The position numbers and the translations under genes were made by a program. Of a DNA stretch of 64,000 nucleotides, positions 30,394 to 40,621 are shown one piece after another (the first letter of the stretch is position 1; each line of letters opens with the position of its first letter). The notes beneath the pieces are model-generated. The model was given only the letters and a program-made list of their open reading frames with translations, had not been told where the DNA came from and did not search any database. The stretch lies in contig NZ_AMRX01000007.1 in NCBI RefSeq assembly GCF_000300815.1, positions 372,001 to 436,000 on the forward strand. The letters are read 5' to 3'. This DNA is from Gayadomonas joobiniege G7. Lineage in GTDB: Bacteria > Pseudomonadota > Gammaproteobacteria > Enterobacterales > Alteromonadaceae.

Positions 30394-33066
30394 TTAATCA
30401 TCACGCGGCGGGGCTGCCGCTAACACTTCACGCGAACCATTATGTGCTGCAGTAGATACGACGCCCGACGCTTCCATTTGTTCCACAATTCTAGCCGCAC
30501 GGTTATAACCAATACGAAATTTACGCTGGACACTTGAAACTGACACTTTGCGTGTTTCGGTGACAAAAGCCACAGCTTCATCATAAATCGGATCTGCTTC
30601 TTCATCGGCCGCGATTTCTGCTTGTTCCCCCGGCAAGAGTACATCTTCTGACGCGTCACCATTTAGTATCTCGTCAATATAAACAGGAGTGCCTCTCGCT
30701 TTCCAGTCGGCGACAACAGCATGTACTTCATGATCATCAACAAAAGCACCATGAACCCTAGTCGGCACACCTTTACCTGCCGGTAGATATAACATATCGC
30801 CCATCCCCAATAGAGTCTCCGCGCCTTGTTGGTCTAAAATAGTACGTGAGTCAATTTTTGACGAAACTTGAAAGGCGATACGCGTGGGTATATTGGCTTT
30901 AATCAAACCTGTGATCACATCAACCGAAGGACGCTGCGTCGCTAAGATCAAATGGATACCTGCAGCACGTGCTTTTTGCGCAATCCGAGCAATCAATTCT
31001 TCTACTTTTTTACCCACTATCATCATCATGTCGGCAAATTCGTCGATGACGACGACGATACTCGGTAGCTTTTCTAATTCAGGCGCTTCTTCATCCATAC
31101 TATCACCAGGTTTCCAAAGTGGATCTTGGTAAGGCTGCCCTTTCGCTCTAGCTTCATCAATTTTTGCATTAAAACCTTTAACATTCCGCACCCCCATTGC
31201 CGACATCAGTTTGTAACGCCGCTCCATCTCTCCAACACACCAGCGCAGGGCATTAGAGGCCTCTTTCATGTCGGTGACAACTTCACATAATAAGTGCGGG
31301 ATCCCCTCGTAAACAGAAAGTTCGAGCATTTTAGGATCTATCATAATGAGACGAACTTCATCGGGCGTCGACTTATATAATAGGCTTAGAATCATCACGT
31401 TTACACCAACCGACTTACCTGAACCTGTTGTCCCTGCCACCAATAAATGCGGCATTTTTGCTAAATCAACAACAACTGGTTCACCGGCTATGTCTTGCCC
31501 TAATACCATCGTCAGCGGGGATTTACCGTCAGCAAATGAGGGGCCAGAAATGACTTCGCTTAAACTTACAACCTCTCTATGCTTGTTTGGCAGCTCTAGA
31601 CCTACATAAGACTTTCCGGGAATTACTTCAACCACGCGCACACTCATCGCAGATAAAGAACGGGCAATATCTTTTGATAAATTGGTTATCTTTGACACTT
31701 TAACACCCGGTGCTAAGTCTAATTCTAATCGCGTGATCACAGGACCTGGATACATGCCAACCACTCGTGCATCAACCCCAAAATCGGCGAGTTTAGACTC
31801 AACTAAACGAGCTACCGAGTCCATTTCTTCTTGAGTGATAGGGTTTTCTTTTTTATCTGCCCTGTCTAGCAAATCAAAAGACGGCAGTGGCGTCAGTTGT
31901 GCTTGTTCTTTTTTAGCTTGCTCGGCTGCTTGTTCTTGCTCAACATTTTGCATAAATTCAGCATATGAAGTCTGCTTGTCAGACATTCTCATGGCGGCCT
32001 TTTTAGGGACTTCAGGCTCTGAGTGGGCTGCCGATGTTTTTTCATCACTTTCTGCCGCGTTTGTTTTAGCGGCCGGTGATGGAGATGACGACAACGGCAA
32101 TTGTGACTGCATTCCGTCGTCATCTAGTTCAGGAATATCGTTCAGGGCTGCTTCGTTTATAACTGGTTCTTTTTTATCTTCAGCAGCCATACCTGGCGGT
32201 TGCACTGCAGGTTGTTCGTTCATCGGCTCTTTTTTTGCAAACAGCATTTTCAAACTAGACGCTGCATCGTGAGATTTGCTCTCTGTTGTTTTTTCAGGGC
32301 GGCTTTTATCTACTTCTAATTCCTTTTCAGTCCGTTGCGCTGTGGATCTGCCAGATAATTGTTTTGGTGCCTGTTGCTCATCCTGTACACTTGATTCAGT
32401 TATTTCATTAGGAGAGTTTGAATTTTTCCCTTCGGTGGTTTCAGATCGCTTAAATACTGATGCTATTTTTTGATAAATGTAACAGCAGGATTTAATTAGG
32501 TATTCGCCTGTTTTATCAATTAAATACAGCCACGAAAGGCCAAAAAACAAAGTCACGCCAGTGCAGAAAAAACTTAATAAAACCAGCGTGGTACCAATAA
32601 AATTAAAATAAGGTAACATGGCATAACTAATAACATCACCTAAAAAGCCACCAGCCGAATAAACAAAATAATCATTAAAGTTCATGCTGGCTAAACTTGT
32701 CGTGGACGTCACCAGCAAGATCAAACCAATTAATCGTAATCCAAGTGCTAAAAAATCCGTTGTAAAAAAGCTCATTTGATGGCGAAAAATCAACCAGCCG
32801 GCATATATAAGTGTGAATGGAACAACATATGCAATAGCGCCAAAAAAGAATAATAAAATGTCCGATAACCAAGCCCCAGCAGAACCTGCCATGTTTTGGA
32901 TATCTTGGTGTTGTCCGGTTTGACTCCAACCGGGATCCATAGGGTCGAAGCTGATTAACGCCAGTAAGGTAAAAATTGCAACGGCAGCAAAACCAAGTAA
33001 CCCGGCTTCCAGCAACCGTTGAATACCGCTCAAGTGACCGACTTTAGTTGTCTGTTGCAAAATCAT
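30394..33066 (-). CDS. ftsK: DNA translocase FtsK
   Basis: 890 residues. N-terminal domain with four membrane segments (within residues 18-185) that anchors it at the septum; a Ser/Glu/Lys/Pro-rich linker (about 200-400); then motor alpha/beta domains with [17 protein letters not shown], Walker [25 protein letters not shown] and [22 protein letters not shown]; and the C-terminal gamma winged helix ([23 protein letters not shown]) that reads KOPS and activates XerCD. Its partner XerD is also in the window. The linker is shorter than in E. coli (1329 residues). Confidence 0.97.
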   Translation of the reverse strand: MILQQTTKVGHLSGIQRLLEAGLLGFAAVAIFTLLALISFDPMDPGWSQTGQHQDIQNMAGSAGAWLSDILLFFFGAIAYVVPFTLIYAGWLIFRHQMSFFTTDFLALGLRLIGLILLVTSTTSLASMNFNDYFVYSAGGFLGDVISYAMLPYFNFIGTTLVLLSFFCTGVTLFFGLSWLYLIDKTGEYLIKSCCYIYQKIASVFKRSETTEGKNSNSPNEITESSVQDEQQAPKQLSGRSTAQRTEKELEVDKSRPEKTTESKSHDAASSLKMLFAKKEPMNEQPAVQPPGMAAEDKKEPVINEAALNDIPELDDDGMQSQLPLSSSPSPAAKTNAAESDEKTSAAHSEPEVPKKAAMRMSDKQTSYAEFMQNVEQEQAAEQAKKEQAQLTPLPSFDLLDRADKKENPITQEEMDSVARLVESKLADFGVDARVVGMYPGPVITRLELDLAPGVKVSKITNLSKDIARSLSAMSVRVVEVIPGKSYVGLELPNKHREVVSLSEVISGPSFADGKSPLTMVLGQDIAGEPVVVDLAKMPHLLVAGTTGSGKSVGVNVMILSLLYKSTPDEVRLIMIDPKMLELSVYEGIPHLLCEVVTDMKEASNALRWCVGEMERRYKLMSAMGVRNVKGFNAKIDEARAKGQPYQDPLWKPGDSMDEEAPELEKLPSIVVVIDEFADMMMIVGKKVEELIARIAQKARAAGIHLILATQRPSVDVITGLIKANIPTRIAFQVSSKIDSRTILDQQGAETLLGMGDMLYLPAGKGVPTRVHGAFVDDHEVHAVVADWKARGTPVYIDEILNGDASEDVLLPGEQAEIAADEEADPIYDEAVAFVTETRKVSVSSVQRKFRIGYNRAARIVEQMEASGVVSTAAHNGSREVLAAAPPRDD

Positions 33067-33152
33067 GATAAACCTTTTTAACCTCGAAGCCGACTATTGT
33101 AAACCGGATATTAGTTGATTCCCAACATTTAGCGCAGACAAACCTAACCCGA

Positions 33153-35528
33153 TCACAATTTCAGTAAGCTTTTGATATCTAAGGGGCGTGAAAAATAATA
33201 ACCTTGCATCAGATGACAGCCTTGCTCTTCTAAAAACGTTTTTTGAGCTTGGTTTTCAACCCCTTCTGCAAGTACAGCGAGCCCTAATTTTTGCCCCATA
33301 GCAATAATTGCTGCCGATATTTCCATATCCTGATGGTCGTGAGGTATATCCTGAATAAAACTTCTATCAATTTTGACACAGTCAATCGGGAAACGTTTGA
33401 GATACGCTAAAGATGAATAACCAGTGCCAAAATCATCGAGTGATAAACAAAATCCAGCGTCTTTAAATGTTTTCAAAATCTCAATCGCTTGATCGGTATT
33501 CTCCATCATCACAGATTCTGTCATTTCAAATTCTATCCGCTCAGGCGACACACCATAATGTTTGATAATACTGAGTACTTGGTCTAACAATCGGCCGCTG
33601 TATATCTGCCGAGCCGACAAGTTGACTGCAATACGCTGAATACCAATGGCTTGTAGCTGCGCTTCGTATTCGTTCCAATAATTGGCCACCCCTTTTAGCA
33701 CAGCCATTCCCAGTGCATCAATCAAACCACTTTCTTCGGCAATACCGATAAACTTATCGGGCGGAATAAATCCATCTTCATCATCAAACCAACGAACTAG
33801 AGCTTCAGCTGCAGAAAAACCATCAGTGATACTGCTATACTGAGGTTGTAAATAAACTTGTAATTTATCGTTAGCTATCGCTTGTCTTAACTTATGTTCA
33901 AGGCGAACTTTTTGTCTGATCTGATCATCAAACTCCTGGCTAAAATACACCGTTTGATTGCGACCTTTTTCTTTTGCTTTGTACATGGCGATGTCTGCAT
34001 TGCGCAGTAATTCACTAACATCTGTGCCATTATCTGGATATACCGCAACGCCCAAAGAAGCAGTCATTTCAGGTAAGGTCAGTGTTTTCAATGAGGTAGC
34101 TAACGCGTTAGTCATCGCTTGTATACGCCAGCACATAGACTGAGTGTCGGCGACATCTTTTAGCATAAAAATAAACTCGTCACCGCCCATACGGCAGACC
34201 AAATCCGTATTCTGGGTCACCTTATTTAATTTTTTTGCAATCACCCCAAGCAACTCGTCCCCCGCCTCGTGCCCACGAGTATCATTGACCCTTTTAAAGT
34301 TATCTAAATCCATAATAACCACGGCTAATGATTCTGATTGCCGCTCTGCTTGTTTAATCGACTTTTGTAATTGCTCTTTAAAATACCTTAGATTGACCAA
34401 ATCAGTCAGCGGATCAGAATAAGCTAAATGTTCTAGCGATAAACGCGCCTGCCGTAACTCGGTAACGTCCAGTAGCGTCCCTATATAACCATCTAAACCG
34501 CCATCACTGATTGTAATAGGTGAGATTTTTTCTAAAAAGCACTTACGCTGCCCAAACGGGGTTTTAAATTCATATTCATCAGCAAAATAAACATTTTGCT
34601 GGCCGTTTGAATCCCCTTTTAACAACACTGACTCGGTAGAACTTTCTAACGCTAATGGCTCAATACATTGATCTAGTTGCACTTGATTGATAGGCAATTG
34701 CATACCTGTCATTTGCTGCCATGACTTATTGGCATATAAATATTGGCCTTGTTCATCTTTTAAAAAGATCCCTATCGGCGCTTGTTCAGACAAGGTACGA
34801 AACCTTTGTTCAGAAAGGTGCAATAACTTATGTTCGTCGGCTAAGTTATCTAACATATTGTTAAATACATCAACCAATTCACCTACTTCGTCATTTTTGA
34901 TTTTTTCCGCGCGGTCAAGCGAAAATACATTTTCGGTGAATTTAACTGCGGCGGCATGCAAATGAGCTAAAGGATGCAAAATACGCTCAATCACATGATG
35001 TGCAATGAGATAAACGGCAAATAAGCAGATAATGACCACAAACACCAAAATCACTAAAACATGTTGTTGGGTATTGCGCACATAATCTAAATTAGAATAA
35101 AGTACTAAACTACCAACATTTAAACCGTCTTCATTTAACGGCGTTTTTAACACCAATAAATCTGAATGATTGGCCTGTAAACTGTTAATTTCTGGTGTTT
35201 TTTTGGGACAGTTTAAACGGGTATTTGGTGCTCGGTATTCAGCAAAAAAATACTCATCGCCGGAAAACAAACAGATTTGCAGTATGCTTTGATGGTATCT
35301 TGCAACGGCTAAGTTAGTTGCAGCGGCCTCTACATCATTAAAAACTAAAGCGGCTTTGCTGCGATTGGCCAGGATGGCACTGACAACGGTTAAGTCATCT
35401 TTTAACTTGGTGCGCGACAAATCACGTTCTACATGAATTAAAACCACAGCTACTATCAGCAAAGCAAAAATAAATATTGCTAAAAGTCTACGAATAATCA
35501 CACTCTTTAAGGACTGCTTAGACTGCAT
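33153..35528 (-). CDS. YfiN-like membrane diguanylate cyclase/phosphodiesterase (CHASE8-HAMP-PAS-GGDEF-EAL)
   Basis: 791 residues. TM1 at about 12-30; a periplasmic region with the CHASE8-like ANRSKAALVFNDVEAAATNL (about 50-70); TM2 at about 152-175; HAMP (HHVIERILHPLAHLHAAAV); PAS (FRTLSEQAPIGIFLKDEQGQYLYANKSW); GGDEF intact at 448-452; and EAL at 575-577 with EMTESVMM, DDFGTGYSSL, KIDRSFI and LAEGVE intact. Both catalytic domains look active, so the net direction cannot be told from sequence. The periplasmic part and the adjacent YfiR-like gene match the Pseudomonas YfiBNR system, except that YfiN there lacks PAS and EAL. It begins two bases after yfiR ends. Confidence 0.9.
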   Translation of the reverse strand: MQSKQSLKSVIIRRLLAIFIFALLIVAVVLIHVERDLSRTKLKDDLTVVSAILANRSKAALVFNDVEAAATNLAVARYHQSILQICLFSGDEYFFAEYRAPNTRLNCPKKTPEINSLQANHSDLLVLKTPLNEDGLNVGSLVLYSNLDYVRNTQQHVLVILVFVVIICLFAVYLIAHHVIERILHPLAHLHAAAVKFTENVFSLDRAEKIKNDEVGELVDVFNNMLDNLADEHKLLHLSEQRFRTLSEQAPIGIFLKDEQGQYLYANKSWQQMTGMQLPINQVQLDQCIEPLALESSTESVLLKGDSNGQQNVYFADEYEFKTPFGQRKCFLEKISPITISDGGLDGYIGTLLDVTELRQARLSLEHLAYSDPLTDLVNLRYFKEQLQKSIKQAERQSESLAVVIMDLDNFKRVNDTRGHEAGDELLGVIAKKLNKVTQNTDLVCRMGGDEFIFMLKDVADTQSMCWRIQAMTNALATSLKTLTLPEMTASLGVAVYPDNGTDVSELLRNADIAMYKAKEKGRNQTVYFSQEFDDQIRQKVRLEHKLRQAIANDKLQVYLQPQYSSITDGFSAAEALVRWFDDEDGFIPPDKFIGIAEESGLIDALGMAVLKGVANYWNEYEAQLQAIGIQRIAVNLSARQIYSGRLLDQVLSIIKHYGVSPERIEFEMTESVMMENTDQAIEILKTFKDAGFCLSLDDFGTGYSSLAYLKRFPIDCVKIDRSFIQDIPHDHQDMEISAAIIAMGQKLGLAVLAEGVENQAQKTFLEEQGCHLMQGYYFSRPLDIKSLLKL

Positions 35529-35530
35529 TA

Positions 35531-36079
35531 TTAACGTCCTTTAATTTTATTCGCCAGTTCTAATAACGAAGAACTGAACTTTATATTAACTTTTTCGGCC
35601 AGCTCAAGGTTAACGTTAAAACGAATTTTATTTTTTATTCGAATGAGCTCAAGCACTGAATTTTCGATACCTGTTTGACAACCATCACAAATGGTTAATG
35701 CAGGTATTGAATTGCTTTTTAGGATATTGGTCGTCTCACTATCGCCCTCTCCAATCACCACGACATCACAGTGTCTCGCTTGCAACTCGGCATCAGATTG
35801 CAGCGCGATGTAGATAAGATTACGATTACCTACGGTCAAATTAGGGGCAACCGCTTTGAGCTTGCCTCCACTGATGGGGTTATGCCAACCACAGATTTGG
35901 ATATTCTGCCGATATTCTTCTAAGTTTAACTGGGTATAACGTAACACACCGACGATTACAGCTGCACGCAAGCTCACCTCATCTGGCTGTGAGATGCTTG
36001 GATTTGCTGCTACAGGGAACAACAAACTTGTTAAAAATATTAGGCCGAGGATCAAGCCAAAGGAAAACTTTAGGTTCAT
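35531..36079 (-). CDS. yfiR: YfiR-like periplasmic repressor (DUF4154)
   Basis: 182 residues with a signal peptide (FGLILGLIFLTSLLFPVAA). Resembles YfiR: SLRAAVIVGVLRYT, then ICGWHNP, RHCDVVVIG, TICDGC (four cysteines available for two disulfides) and the C-terminal IRFNVNLELAEKVNIKFSSSLLELA. In Pseudomonas YfiR binds the periplasmic domain of YfiN and shuts off c-di-GMP synthesis; its redox-sensitive disulfides report on the periplasm. The gene directly precedes the YfiN-like gene. No yfiB (OmpA-type lipoprotein) is present beside them. Confidence 0.85.
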   Translation of the reverse strand: MNLKFSFGLILGLIFLTSLLFPVAANPSISQPDEVSLRAAVIVGVLRYTQLNLEEYRQNIQICGWHNPISGGKLKAVAPNLTVGNRNLIYIALQSDAELQARHCDVVVIGEGDSETTNILKSNSIPALTICDGCQTGIENSVLELIRIKNKIRFNVNLELAEKVNIKFSSSLLELANKIKGR

Positions 36080-36124
36080 TCCAATCTTTCATCATCCTTA
36101 TATAGAACACAAAATGTTCGAAAA

Positions 36125-36655
36125 TTACAGCGCATTAGCTTGAGGCCAGTCTACAGCAATCTCAGCAACTAACTGGCTGATCAATTTATCCATACCAACC
36201 ACTAAACTGCCATAGCCAGGTGAATCTTGCAAACGATTAAAATTAAATGCTTTTACTTTTTCACCATTAATAGACCATAGCCCTTTAAAAACTATGTTGC
36301 CAGATTCGGACCCGTGAAAACGTATTATTTCAATGGTAACACTCGTGCCGCATTCCGTTTGACAATTTTTCAATTTGATGGCTTGAGCAAGCTCATAACC
36401 CACTTGAAAAGAAATTGCTTTTTGCAAGGGCTCTGCCCATCGGTGAAAGTGAGCAAAGTGTACTTGGTTGTTTTGACCTACGACCACTAAACTATCCTGT
36501 TGCAAATAATCTGGTAACTTCACAGTCACGTCTAAATAGCGTCCAGGCACAGATTGTTTGCTTAATGGTAACATGTAATAGCTAATTTCTTGTTTACTCG
36601 CACAAGCAGCCAAAAATAGGCTAATGGATAAAATAAAAACCTTTGTTAATTTCAC
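36125..36655 (-). CDS. pqiC: PqiC-type outer-membrane lipoprotein
   Basis: 176 residues. Lipobox FLAAC (Cys about 18), then the ABC-type transport auxiliary lipoprotein domain: ISYYMLPL, VTVKLPDYLQQDSLVV, VHFAHFHRWAEPLQKAIS. Anchors the PqiB tunnel at the outer membrane. GTG start at 36655 overlaps the pqiB stop by 4 bp with GGAGC upstream. Last gene of pqiAABC; yfiR follows 45 bases further on, possibly in the same transcript. Confidence 0.88.
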   Translation of the reverse strand: MKLTKVFILSISLFLAACASKQEISYYMLPLSKQSVPGRYLDVTVKLPDYLQQDSLVVVGQNNQVHFAHFHRWAEPLQKAISFQVGYELAQAIKLKNCQTECGTSVTIEIIRFHGSESGNIVFKGLWSINGEKVKAFNFNRLQDSPGYGSLVVGMDKLISQLVAEIAVDWPQANAL

Positions 36656-38307
36656 TTAGCAGCTCCTGGTTGCACGTCTTGTGGTTTAGGTGCGCCAAAT
36701 ATAAGTGCATCTGGTTGGCTTTCAACGGTATCCGCCACTTTTTGCAAGCTGTTTAACGTGCTGATTAATTTTTTCATCACTTTTTTGATATCAGTTGTTA
36801 ATCCCTCTTTGGGATCACTAATGCTATCCATGATCCTTTCTAATCGCTCAGTCAAAGATATCAGCTTGCTCGGCAAAGCTTTAGTGTTTGGATCCTTTAA
36901 TAACCCCGTTAGGCTGTTAACAAGCTGCTCAATTTGACGGATCACCTGTTGGCTTTGTTCACTCGTTTCAGCAGCACTAGTTAACAAACGGTTTAGCTTT
37001 TCCACTGTCTGGTCGATAGGTAACTGATTAACCCGAGCAACAATGTGACTCATGTCCGTTAGCATACTATCCAAATCGTCGTGTCGCGTTGGTATACTTG
37101 GATACTCACCCACCGTTTTGATAAGCTTGTTGGTGCTTTTATCTTGATAAAAATCAAGTTGAATATACGCTTGGCCAGTGACCAGGCTACCTGTTTTTAG
37201 CGCAGCACGTAAGCCGTTATCTATATGTTGATTTAACACAGATTTGAGCTTTTTTTGCCCTGCTTTCGAATCATCATCTAATAACCTGCCTGGATCAAGC
37301 CTTATCAATACTGGAACTTTAGGCGGCGCTTGCTGAGCAAACCTATTTTCAGGTAAATATTTAAAACCAATATCAATAACTGTACCCACTTTTATCCCAC
37401 GATATTCGACAAACTCACCAATATTTAAGCCGCGAACTGAGCGGTCAAATAATAACAAATAATCAACTGAATATTCGTAAGGGTGTTTTTCAGCCTCTAG
37501 TCGATTTGCATAAAGTTTAAATTCTGCACCGTCTTCGACTGGTTCACCAACCGGCATACTCTCAGGTAACTCAAATGAGACACCGCCCGTCAAAGTGGTT
37601 TCTAAAGACTCAGTTAAAACATCTAACCCTTGAGAATTGAGGCGCATATTCACCCCACTGGCATTAAAAAAGCGAGTATTACGACTGATCAGCTGGTCAT
37701 ACGGCGAATCGATAAAAATATTGCTACGAATATGTTTTGAGTTTAATACTTTCATTTGGCTAATTCGGCCCACTTCAAACCCTTTATAAAAAACAGGATC
37801 GCCTTCACTCAGCGAATAAGGTTTGTCGCTAAGTAGGTACAAAGAAAGCCCTTCTTTATTATTTCGACTTAACGGCGGATTATCTAAACCAATAAAACTT
37901 GATTTGCCAGGATAATCAGAGCCTGGTTCTAATTCAATATAAGCACCCGACAAAATGGTTGTTAATCCCGAAACACCTTTTGATCCGATACGGGGTTTAA
38001 CAACCCAGAATTTTGAGTCTTGACGCAATAAATCCGACGCTTCGGGTTTGATGCGAGCGTAAACTGTGACTGTTGAGAGGTCGTCATTGATCTCAACCCG
38101 GGTCACAACGCCCACCTCCACATTCAAGGTTTTTATCAGTGTTTTGCCAGCTTCTACACCTTCTGCACTAGCAAACCGGATTTCTATTTCGCTGCCACGA
38201 TTTAAATAATGCTGAGTGATTAACCAAACACTCACCAGCAAAGCGATCACGGGGATCACCCAAACCGATGAGAGTTTATTGCGCTTTTCTATTTGGGCAT
38301 TTTGCAT
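36652..38307 (-). CDS. pqiB: Intermembrane transport protein PqiB (MCE)
   Basis: 551 residues. One N-terminal membrane helix (VWVIPVIALLVSVWLI), then three MCE domains (starting about 43, 160 and 280: GSEIEIRFASAEGVEAGKT, SEGDPVFYKGFEVGRIS, NIGEFVEYRGIKVGTV) and a C-terminal coiled coil (about 410-540) that forms the needle across the periplasm. The protein is thought to move lipids between membranes. Directly downstream of the split pqiA. Confidence 0.95.
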   Translation of the reverse strand: MQNAQIEKRNKLSSVWVIPVIALLVSVWLITQHYLNRGSEIEIRFASAEGVEAGKTLIKTLNVEVGVVTRVEINDDLSTVTVYARIKPEASDLLRQDSKFWVVKPRIGSKGVSGLTTILSGAYIELEPGSDYPGKSSFIGLDNPPLSRNNKEGLSLYLLSDKPYSLSEGDPVFYKGFEVGRISQMKVLNSKHIRSNIFIDSPYDQLISRNTRFFNASGVNMRLNSQGLDVLTESLETTLTGGVSFELPESMPVGEPVEDGAEFKLYANRLEAEKHPYEYSVDYLLLFDRSVRGLNIGEFVEYRGIKVGTVIDIGFKYLPENRFAQQAPPKVPVLIRLDPGRLLDDDSKAGQKKLKSVLNQHIDNGLRAALKTGSLVTGQAYIQLDFYQDKSTNKLIKTVGEYPSIPTRHDDLDSMLTDMSHIVARVNQLPIDQTVEKLNRLLTSAAETSEQSQQVIRQIEQLVNSLTGLLKDPNTKALPSKLISLTERLERIMDSISDPKEGLTTDIKKVMKKLISTLNSLQKVADTVESQPDALIFGAPKPQDVQPGAAK

Positions 38308-38319
38308 GAAGTATCCAAA

Positions 38320-38928
38320 TTAACTTTGTTTATCCCAGATCAATCTAGGATCAAATGATTCTGCTGCCAACATTGTTGTTATCACGACTAAAGCGAATGA
38401 CAAGGTGCCAAATCCAGGATAAACCGTCATTAAACCGCCTAACTGTAACAAAGCAACTAAAATCGCAACAACAAATACATCCACCATAGACCAGCGACCA
38501 ATCCAATGAGTAACAGTATATAAAAAAGTACGTTGTTTAAAGTGTGATTGATGTTTAAGTCGCAATGAAATACATAACCAAGCGAGCACTAATATTTTTC
38601 CTATTGGAATCACTACACTAGCCAAAAATATCACAGTTGCAATAATGTATGCACCATGTTTCCATAAATCAATTACACCGCCAACAATAGTGCTGTAAGT
38701 AGAGTGTCCAAAACTGGATGTTTCCATCACTGGAAATAAGTTTGCCGGAAAATAAAACAAAATAGCAGTGATTAACCAAGCGACTGTTTTTTGTATCGCG
38801 AAAGGTTTTCGCTGATATAAATGACTACCGCAGCGCTGACATTTGTTTAGCTGCACCTGATTGACCTTTTCACACAAGGTGCACATCACTAAACCTTGTG
38901 ATGCTGCTGTTTTATTTTGCAATGGCAT
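38320..38928 (-). CDS. pqiA: PqiA-like membrane protein, second half
   Basis: 202 residues corresponding to the C-terminal half of E. coli PqiA. A zinc-ribbon-like head (MCTLCEKVNQ ... CQRCGSHLY) followed by four membrane helices with FYFPANLFPVM, VIFLASVVIPIGKILVLAWL and GRWSMVDVFVVAILVALLQLG. I take the ATG at 38928 with GGAAA upstream; a TTG at 38952 would lengthen it by eight. It overlaps the first pqiA gene by 40 bp in another frame, so coupled translation or a fission is indicated. Partner of PqiB in lipid transport. Confidence 0.85.
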   Translation of the reverse strand: MPLQNKTAASQGLVMCTLCEKVNQVQLNKCQRCGSHLYQRKPFAIQKTVAWLITAILFYFPANLFPVMETSSFGHSTYSTIVGGVIDLWKHGAYIIATVIFLASVVIPIGKILVLAWLCISLRLKHQSHFKQRTFLYTVTHWIGRWSMVDVFVVAILVALLQLGGLMTVYPGFGTLSFALVVITTMLAAESFDPRLIWDKQS

Positions 38929-39548
38929 TGTACTTTTTCCAAATAATCCCAAAACCGCGCTGAATTCAAATTAGCCAACGCAGCGGCCAAAAATATGGCA
39001 AACAACAAATAAGCCCATAACCCTAATCCAAACTCAATATTAGCTATAGAGGTTAATTTAGTTAAACTGGCAAGCGTGGCGATTAAAAAAACATCTATCA
39101 TACTCCAAGCTTTTAGCTGAAATAATACCTTAGATAACAATAAGCTGGCTGGCCAAACTCGCTTTAATATCAGCATAGGAAATAACAAATAAATTAAAAT
39201 CAATAAAATTAAAACAGGTACTACAAAAAGAACGCTCGAAACAATGGTAAATAAGAGTGGGTAGCCGTGTTCTAAAAAACCCCAACTGGCTTGAAAAAGA
39301 TACATTATATGGCTGGTGCCTGCTTTTTCTATCGCTAATATCGGAAAATAGAGGGCGCATGCCATTAAAAACAAGCAAGCCACCGAAAATGACAAACTGT
39401 ATGGCAAACTTGATTTTGGCCTATCTCTTAAAACCGACTGACAACGCGGGCAGCGAGCTATTTCTTGGTGGTTTAACGCAGGTCGTTTTAACAATAGGTC
39501 ACAATGACTGCAAATAATCAGTTCATCCATTTTATTTGGCGTACCCAT
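38889..39548 (-). CDS. pqiA: PqiA-like membrane protein, first half
   Basis: 219 residues matching the N-terminal half of PqiA: a zinc ribbon (ICSHCDLLLKRP ... CPRCQSVL), then helices with ALYFPILAIEKAG and VLFQLKAWSMIDVFLIATLASLTKL. E. coli PqiA is a single chain of about 417 residues; here the two halves are separate genes. It overlaps rssA upstream by 17 bp and the second half by 40 bp. First gene of the pqiAABC run. Confidence 0.85.
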   Translation of the reverse strand: MGTPNKMDELIICSHCDLLLKRPALNHQEIARCPRCQSVLRDRPKSSLPYSLSFSVACLFLMACALYFPILAIEKAGTSHIMYLFQASWGFLEHGYPLLFTIVSSVLFVVPVLILLILIYLLFPMLILKRVWPASLLLSKVLFQLKAWSMIDVFLIATLASLTKLTSIANIEFGLGLWAYLLFAIFLAAALANLNSARFWDYLEKVQCHCKIKQQHHKV

Positions 39549-40461
39549 CTAATAAATGTGCAACCTTAGCCACAGCCTGATGCCCTCTTTCTATGCCTTC
39601 GGCCGCTCGATTAAACTCAAGAATGCCAATATCAGCCACATCGGGTTGAATGAGAATATCAGGTGGATCAGCAGCCAACCGACTGCGGGTGATTCGATTT
39701 TGCATAATATCAATTGCACTGGCTGCAACCGCAAGCATCCCGGGATTTTGATTTTCAGAGCGCGGAAATTTTGCTTTCATTTGCTCAAACCATTGTTTAC
39801 CACTACCTATAATACCTTGTAGCTGACTTTCAGAGGTCTCTCCGACCGGCGGTTCCGGCGACTGAGCTCTTTTTTGTTGTGCCCGGCTAATGTTAGGAAT
39901 TAGCTGCTGGGCATTTAAATCGATTGCAATCACACGCGCAGCACCCATCATACGACAAACTGACACTGGTACTGGATTGACAACGGCACCATCTATCATC
40001 CATTTGTTTTGGATATATTGAGGCGCAAGCAAACCTGGTATGGCGCAGGAAGCTCTGATAGCATCCAGTACACTGCCATCTTGAAAAATAAACTCGCGCC
40101 CACTATGAAGCTCGGTTGCGACTGCAGCAAATCGGGTTTGGCATTCAGTAATTTTTTTGTCGCCGAACTGAGCTTCCAATTGACGATATAAGCGACTGCC
40201 AGCAACCACACCGCCACTGCCTACTCCCCAATCTAACAAACGCATTACACTCCATGTATCCAAGGTTAATACCCAATCATGCAAATCAGCCAGTTGCTCA
40301 GTACAATAAGCGGCTCCGACTAGCGCACCTATTGAGCAACCCGCAATAATATCTGGTTTGATATTTTTTTCATCTAACGCTTGTAATATACCTATCAACG
40401 CCCAACCACGCGCGGCACCACTGCCTAACGCGAGTGCAAGCGGTTGCTCAGAATTGTTCAC
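39532..40461 (-). CDS. rssA: Patatin-like phospholipase RssA
   Basis: 309 residues. Oxyanion hole GSGAARGWALIGIL, nucleophile serine in GCSIG (about Ser43), and the dyad aspartate in DGAVVNP. LAADPPDILIQPDV near the C-terminus matches E. coli RssA closely. A cytosolic serine hydrolase of unknown natural substrate. GTG start at 40461 with GGGGAAG SD. It overlaps the first pqiA gene by 17 bp, so it may be the first gene of a phospholipid-related operon. Confidence 0.9.
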   Translation of the reverse strand: MNNSEQPLALALGSGAARGWALIGILQALDEKNIKPDIIAGCSIGALVGAAYCTEQLADLHDWVLTLDTWSVMRLLDWGVGSGGVVAGSRLYRQLEAQFGDKKITECQTRFAAVATELHSGREFIFQDGSVLDAIRASCAIPGLLAPQYIQNKWMIDGAVVNPVPVSVCRMMGAARVIAIDLNAQQLIPNISRAQQKRAQSPEPPVGETSESQLQGIIGSGKQWFEQMKAKFPRSENQNPGMLAVAASAIDIMQNRITRSRLAADPPDILIQPDVADIGILEFNRAAEGIERGHQAVAKVAHLLDGYAK

Positions 40462-40621
40462 TAACTTCCCCTTCGCCAGTTACAAGTCTATTTATACTCT
40501 CATTGTAAAGGTACATATATTAGCTGACCAGCGCATTTTTATTGATATTTGCGTTATTTAGTGCTTTCATTTATTAACTCACTAAAAATTAATAATGATA
40601 ACTAGGACTTGGGTATTTTAG

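Noticed and set aside
38889-38952. PqiA split as a sequencing frameshift
   Set aside because: The second ORF has its own ATG and SD-like GGAAA and begins at a natural domain boundary; kept as two genes, with the alternative noted.
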